A stretch of 64,000 nucleotides of DNA, from NCBI GenBank assembly GCA_903891475.1, contig CAITEP010000009.1, forward strand, positions 1 through 64,000, read 5' to 3'. Of the stretch, positions 60,265 through 64,000 are shown piece by piece. The first letter of the stretch is position 1, and every line of letters starts with the position of its first letter. Made by a program: the position numbers and the translations under genes. Source of the stretch: an uncultured Mucilaginibacter sp. Its GTDB lineage: Bacteria; Bacteroidota; Bacteroidia; Sphingobacteriales; Sphingobacteriaceae. The notes beneath the pieces are model-generated. The model searched no databases. It worked only from the letters and a program-made list of their open reading frames with translations, and was not told the origin of the DNA.

Positions 60265-60762
60265 TTAATCAATTTTTATGCCTTTATAAAATTCGGCATT
60301 GGCATAATCTTTCCTTAGTGGATAGCCTTCCCAATCATCAGGCAATAATATCCTTCGTAAATCAGGGTGATTTTCAAAAAAAATTCCAACCAGGTCATAC
60401 GCTTCTCGCTCATGCCATTCGGCGGTTTTATACACTGAAGATATGCTTTCAAACGTTGGCAACTCATCCAAATCTCTATTATTTTCTTTGCTTATTTTTA
60501 GAGTGATTTGTGTTTTATAGGGGATAGAGGTCAAATGATAAACCACCCCAAACCGATTATTATCCTTACCATAATCAACTCCTGTAAGGCAGGCCAAAAA
60601 ATCGAAATAGGTTTTTGGGTTATCACGCAATTCCAGGCAAACCTCCGCTATCCTGTCCGGATTAATAAGCAAGGCGGGTTGTAAGCCAGTTGTTTCGGTT
60701 TCTTGAATAATATCCTCTCCAAACTTCTCGGTTAGTAAAGTCTTTATCTCCTCCAAAATCAT
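60265..60762 (-). CDS. nuoC: NADH-quinone oxidoreductase subunit C
   Basis: 165-aa 30-kDa-type hydrophilic subunit of complex I. Motifs: ALLINPDRIAEVCLELRDNP, DYGKDNNRFGVVYHL, ERE-AYDLVGIFFENHPDLRRILLPDDWEGYPLRKDY. The start is ATG 60762, which overlaps the pdxH stop as ATGA; an in-frame ATG 24 nt upstream (60786) lies inside pdxH and is less likely. The overlap implies translational coupling to pdxH. Confidence 0.94.
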   Translation of the reverse strand: MILEEIKTLLTEKFGEDIIQETETTGLQPALLINPDRIAEVCLELRDNPKTYFDFLACLTGVDYGKDNNRFGVVYHLTSIPYKTQITLKISKENNRDLDELPTFESISSVYKTAEWHEREAYDLVGIFFENHPDLRRILLPDDWEGYPLRKDYANAEFYKGIKID

Positions 60763-61406
60763 GGTGCCAAACGTACTTTTTTCCATGTTTTGTTATCAAC
60801 CCGTTTGTAAACAATACGGTCGTGCAGGCGGCTTGGGCGGCCTTGCCAAAATTCAATTCGGGTTGGTCGTAAAATAAAACCACCCCAATGAGCCGGCTTA
60901 GGCACTTCTTTTTCGGCATATTGAAGTGCTAAATCGGCCCATTTTTTTTCCAACAATTCCCTGCTATCAATCTCCTGACTTTGAGGCGATACCACCGCGC
61001 CAATCTGACTATTTTTTGGGCGCGAATGAAAGTAATGTTCGCTTTCTTCTTTGTTCACTTTTTCCAGTGTACCTTCAATATTTATCTGCCTTTCAAAAGC
61101 CGGCCAAAAAAAGGTGAGTGCAGCCACTGGGTTTTTGGTAAGCTCCTTGCCTTTGCGGCTTAAGTAATTGGTAAAAAATGTAAACCCTTTTTCGTTAAAA
61201 CCTTTCAATAATACAATCCTTGCTGATGGTCGGCCATCTGTTGTAGCAGTCGACAAAGTCATGGCATTACGCTCAGGTAGTTTTGCCTCCAACGATTGTG
61301 TAAACCAAATCTCGAACTGTTTTATCGGGTCGGCTAAGGTGCTTTCTTCTGTAAGGGCAGCGGCATGGTATTCGTCCCTAATATTCTGTAATTCTTCCTG
61401 ATTCAT
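60759..61406 (-). CDS. pdxH: Pyridoxamine 5'-phosphate oxidase
   Basis: 215-aa FMN-dependent flavoprotein making pyridoxal 5'-phosphate. Family segments: NAMTLSTATTDGRPSARIVLLKGF, FTFFTNYLSRKGKEL, FFWPAFERQINIEGTLEKV and the C-terminal EFWQGRPSRLHDR...KTWKKVRLAP. All are intact. It heads the operon with nuoC and nuoD, an unusual but plausible pairing via the ATGA overlap. TAAATTTG ends 4 nt before its ATG, so the message may be leaderless. Confidence 0.96.
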   Translation of the reverse strand: MNQEELQNIRDEYHAAALTEESTLADPIKQFEIWFTQSLEAKLPERNAMTLSTATTDGRPSARIVLLKGFNEKGFTFFTNYLSRKGKELTKNPVAALTFFWPAFERQINIEGTLEKVNKEESEHYFHSRPKNSQIGAVVSPQSQEIDSRELLEKKWADLALQYAEKEVPKPAHWGGFILRPTRIEFWQGRPSRLHDRIVYKRVDNKTWKKVRLAP

Positions 61407-61410
61407 ACTG

Positions 61411-61418
61411 CAAATTTA
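61411..61418 (-). promoter_or_regulatory. -7 element (TAAATTTG) of the pdxH-nuoCD operon
   Basis: Minus-strand TAAATTTG ends 4 nt before the pdxH ATG. Confidence 0.5.
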
Positions 61419-61553
61419 CTAATAAATTGATGGCTGTTTGTCGGTATATTTTCAAAGTATTATTTAAAATCAGTATTAACCAACTTGATCATTTCATGAT
61501 TTAATTAGAAGGATATCAATTAGAGCCCGGCTTTACCAAGTTGAAATCCAATA

Positions 61554-61619
61554 GTTGTTATGATGTTATTATAGAATTTATTTTAAATATTATTAAATAT
61601 TATATTTTATCATAACAAC
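61554..61619. repeat. 11-bp perfect inverted repeat upstream of the glycan locus
   Basis: GTTGTTATGAT (61554-61564) and ATCATAACAAC (61609-61619) are separated by 44 AT-rich nt that contain repeated ATATTATT. It lies 56-121 nt before the glycosyltransferase start and may be a regulator site or the stem of a leader structure. Confidence 0.5.
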
Positions 61620-61674
61620 ATTAAACCTAATGATTATTTGTTAGTCTATATACCATACCTCTAATTAAAATTTC

Positions 61675-62979
61675 ATGAGAATACTCTTTATTCACCACGG
61701 TGACCACCGGGCAGGGTCATTTTTAAGTATGTTATACACCATTCTTGAAATCAAAAAAAAAGGTTATACACCGATAGTTGGCCTTGTAATTCCATCAGAC
61801 GAATTGAACGCAATTCTAAGCAAATACCAAATAGAATTTGTAGATATGCCCTGGATATATCCTTTACATTATTGGAGTTGCGACCGAATGGAATTTTGGC
61901 GGATAACTACTTATTATATCATTCTTAAAGCAATTTATAGAAATATAACCACTTCACAAAAAACTAAAAATTCCCTTGAAAATTTAAATATACAAATGGT
62001 GCATTTAAATAGTGTTGTACTATTCCCATTGTTACCGCTATTTATTAAGTTAAAAATAAAATACGTATGGCATATTAGAGAACATGCTCCCTCAAGATTT
62101 CATTTTCTTTTTCCGATTATCAGGAAATTAATGCTAAAATCAGAAAATTTAATTTTTTTGACTGAAACCGAAAAAACATCTTGGTTGTCAGGAATTAATC
62201 ATGGTATAGTAGTTAACAATTTTGTTGACCAAACTTTTATTGACCATCAATTTGATTTTAAGACAGAAACAATAAAAGAAAGCCTTCAAATTGACACTGA
62301 AAAAAAGGTTATTCTTTATTTAGGAGGACTAAAAAAACATAAAGGAATAGATATTCTACTCGATACCTTACATCAATTAAGGCTTAAATATGATAATTTT
62401 ATATGTTTGATGCCCGATGCGGTACCATCACCTAAAAAACAAATGAATTTTAAAGAGTTCCTTAAAAAAATTATTGGAATAAAAAGGTTTGATATGCTGA
62501 TGGTGAAAAAAATAAACAGTCTTGGCTTAAACGATATATGTTATAGATTACCATGGGATTCGGATACCATAAAATATTACACCATTGCTGATTTAGTTGT
62601 ATTTCCCGCAACCGCTCCTCATTTCGCCAGGCCAGTAATTGAAGCAGCTATTATGAAAAAACCAGTAGTAGTTGCAAACTGGAAGGTACTTTTAGAAGCA
62701 GTAAAACCAAACATAACTGGCTTGGTCGCGAAACCAAACTCGGTTAAAAGTCTATACACGAATATAGAACTACTTTTAACAAATGATATTTTAAAGAAAA
62801 AATTAGGAAATAATGCTTATAACTATGCTATTGAAATATTTACTCCGGAAAGACAAGTCCATAAAATTGTAGCACTTTATGAAAAAAAAACTTTGTTAAA
62901 TTGTGTTGCTACAACTAAGGTAATTAACAACTACAATTTGGTATTTTCATATAACACCCCACGTAAAATAGGTAATTAA
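61675..62979 (+). CDS. GT-B fold glycosyltransferase (GT4-like)
   Basis: 434-aa retaining-type glycosyltransferase. The N-terminal domain begins MRILFIHHGDHRAGS, and KYVWHIREHAP marks the acceptor-side core. The C-terminal nucleotide-sugar domain has ILYLGGLKKHKGIDILLDTL and the EAAIMKKPVVVANWKVLLEAV Glu-x7-like motif. The family builds surface glycans; the sugar is unknown. It is AT-richer than the core genes, like many polysaccharide loci. The next gene is a flippase, so this is the start of a surface polysaccharide cluster running off the window. Confidence 0.88.
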   Translation: MRILFIHHGDHRAGSFLSMLYTILEIKKKGYTPIVGLVIPSDELNAILSKYQIEFVDMPWIYPLHYWSCDRMEFWRITTYYIILKAIYRNITTSQKTKNSLENLNIQMVHLNSVVLFPLLPLFIKLKIKYVWHIREHAPSRFHFLFPIIRKLMLKSENLIFLTETEKTSWLSGINHGIVVNNFVDQTFIDHQFDFKTETIKESLQIDTEKKVILYLGGLKKHKGIDILLDTLHQLRLKYDNFICLMPDAVPSPKKQMNFKEFLKKIIGIKRFDMLMVKKINSLGLNDICYRLPWDSDTIKYYTIADLVVFPATAPHFARPVIEAAIMKKPVVVANWKVLLEAVKPNITGLVAKPNSVKSLYTNIELLLTNDILKKKLGNNAYNYAIEIFTPERQVHKIVALYEKKTLLNCVATTKVINNYNLVFSYNTPRKIGN

Positions 62980-63224
62980 AATAATTTGAATAACCCTGAA
63001 TGTTTGAAATCTACTTATTAAAATATGAAGATTTACTAAGATAAAGCAAGGTAGGGATTGTAGAATGTGTTTTAAGTGACGTAAAAGATATAGAGTTAGC
63101 TATAAATTAAAATTGTTGAAATTGTTTGCTAATTGAAGATAGTATTGTTTGTACAAATATTTTATTCTGAAAAAAATCATATTTTATTTGGTATTTTTTA
63201 ATTTATAACATTTATGGGTAAAAA

Positions 63225-64000
63225 ATGAGCTTTAAAAGTGATTTTTTCAAGAATATTTTAATTTTAGGGGGCTATGCCTATTCGGCGCAATTAATTTCAT
63301 TTCTTTCAACAGTAATATTATCCAGGTTATTAAGCCCGCAAACCTATGGTATTACAAACCTGATTACCTTGTTTATTGGTTTTATTATGGTTTTTGCCGA
63401 TGGTGGCTTATCATATGCCTTGATTCGAAATAATTATGGCGAAACATTCAATAGGGTTTTTATGAATATTTCAATAATATTTGGGATTGTACTATGTTTA
63501 ATTACAGTTTTAATGGCTTATCCAATATCTTTATTTTTCAATAGCCCTGAAATTAAGCTACCCATCATCATTTACAGTTCAGTTTTTTTAATCAAAGGTT
63601 TTAGTTTAACACAAGAGTCAATCATAGCTAAAAGACTAAATTTTGCATTTATTGGTAAGGCAACCGTAATAAGCATAATTATTTCTACAAGTTTTGCTGT
63701 TATTTTAGCACTATTTGGAGCCACTTATTGGGCATTAATTAGCGCACAACTATTAAACGCGTTTTCCATAGCTGTTATTTACCAACGAAAAGTAAAATTA
63801 GGGTTTAAAATTTTTCCTGTTCAATACTTGAAGGTAGTATTTAGAAAAATAAAAAAAACCATAAAAAATGTTATTGGTTTTAATGCAATTAACTATTGGG
63901 CTCGCAATGCCGATAATTTAATAGTTGGTAAGTTTTATGGTCAATTTGACCTTGGTATTTATAATCGGGCATATAGTTTGTTAATGTTGCCATTAAATTT
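63225..64000 (+). CDS. Wzx-type polysaccharide flippase (truncated by the window end)
   Basis: The first 258 codons of a MATE-like polysaccharide exporter (Polysacc_synt family). The N-terminus is MSFKSDFFKNILILGGYAYSA, followed by the typical ILSRLLSPQTYGITNLITLF and repeated TM helices; WARNADNLIVGKFYGQFDLGIYNRAYSL is a strong family landmark. It flips lipid-linked glycan units across the inner membrane. It lies 245 nt after the glycosyltransferase gene, with an upstream ATG at 63214 that is closed by a stop after three codons. The 3' end is outside the window. Confidence 0.9.
   Translation, partial: MSFKSDFFKNILILGGYAYSAQLISFLSTVILSRLLSPQTYGITNLITLFIGFIMVFADGGLSYALIRNNYGETFNRVFMNISIIFGIVLCLITVLMAYPISLFFNSPEIKLPIIIYSSVFLIKGFSLTQESIIAKRLNFAFIGKATVISIIISTSFAVILALFGATYWALISAQLLNAFSIAVIYQRKVKLGFKIFPVQYLKVVFRKIKKTIKNVIGFNAINYWARNADNLIVGKFYGQFDLGIYNRAYSLLMLPLN

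Overview
The window looks like chromosomal DNA of a Bacteroidota bacterium, most likely from the Sphingobacteriaceae (Pedobacter/Mucilaginibacter-like). The evidence is a SusC/SusD pair, GldC, DUF4290 and DUF4369 proteins, an AT-rich base composition, an almost complete lack of Shine-Dalgarno sequences, and promoters of the Bacteroidota type (TTG, then about 17-18 nt, then TAnnTTTG). The family-level placement is inference. I see no tRNA, rRNA, CRISPR array, insertion sequence or prophage.

Layout. 0-7.6 kb: M16 peptidase, gatB, a DUF4369/TlpA-type thioredoxin lipoprotein, an OmpR-type response regulator and an RluA-type pseudouridine synthase. 8.1-10.9 kb: a stand-alone single-module NRPS-like enzyme (A-T-TE). 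10.9-16.3 kb (minus): a TonB-domain protein, an M1 peptidase, a polyprenyl diphosphate synthase and RNase R. 16.6-22.6 kb: a SusC/SusD pair and a secreted tyrosine phosphatase. 22.6-31.5 kb: a second M1 peptidase, then a TetR-TolC-MFP-RND efflux operon headed by a perfect 16-bp inverted repeat. 31.5-38 kb: pyrD, an L,D-transpeptidase, a Gfo/Idh oxidoreductase, a carboxylesterase, a LutA-like protein and an unknown coiled-coil protein. 38-46 kb: a serine hydrolase, a GT39-like membrane glycosyltransferase, murA, a DUF4290 protein, a dipeptide-epimerase-like enzyme and glutamate dehydrogenase. 46-51.4 kb (minus): a probable operon of a DEAD-box helicase, a small membrane protein, gldC, ccmB, a CPD-domain secreted protein, ccmC and a CcmD-like protein. 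51.5-56.1 kb: a dihydroorotase, a GyrI-like protein, mqnC and a ModF-like double ABC ATPase. 56.2-59 kb: the ECF sigma locus. 59-61.4 kb: pdxH-nuoC-nuoD. 61.7-64 kb: the start of a surface-glycan locus (glycosyltransferase and a truncated Wzx-type flippase).

The most interesting locus is 56.2-59 kb. An ECF sigma factor is followed by a membrane protein that seems to fuse an anti-sigma-like cytoplasmic N-terminus, one transmembrane helix and a periplasmic trypsin-like protease. Divergently, three paralogous small lipoproteins with Lys/Asp/Thr/Ser-rich tails lie in tandem. The sigma gene and each lipoprotein gene carry the same upstream element, GGTTACC-N14/15-GTATTAA, 17-34 nt before the start codon. 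This reads as a self-contained autoregulated envelope-stress regulon. In the two gaps between the lipoprotein genes the -35-like half of the promoter also forms one arm of the preceding gene's terminator-like hairpin.

Other points: MurA has Asp in place of the usual catalytic Cys (the fosfomycin-insensitive form). The dihydroorotase has Gln for the first metal-binding His. Eight genes have TAnnTTTG only 4-7 nt before their ATG, which suggests leaderless transcripts. Respiration and quinone genes (nuoCD, mqnC, quinone-type pyrD, polyprenyl synthase, ccm genes) are spread across the window as fragments of larger pathways.
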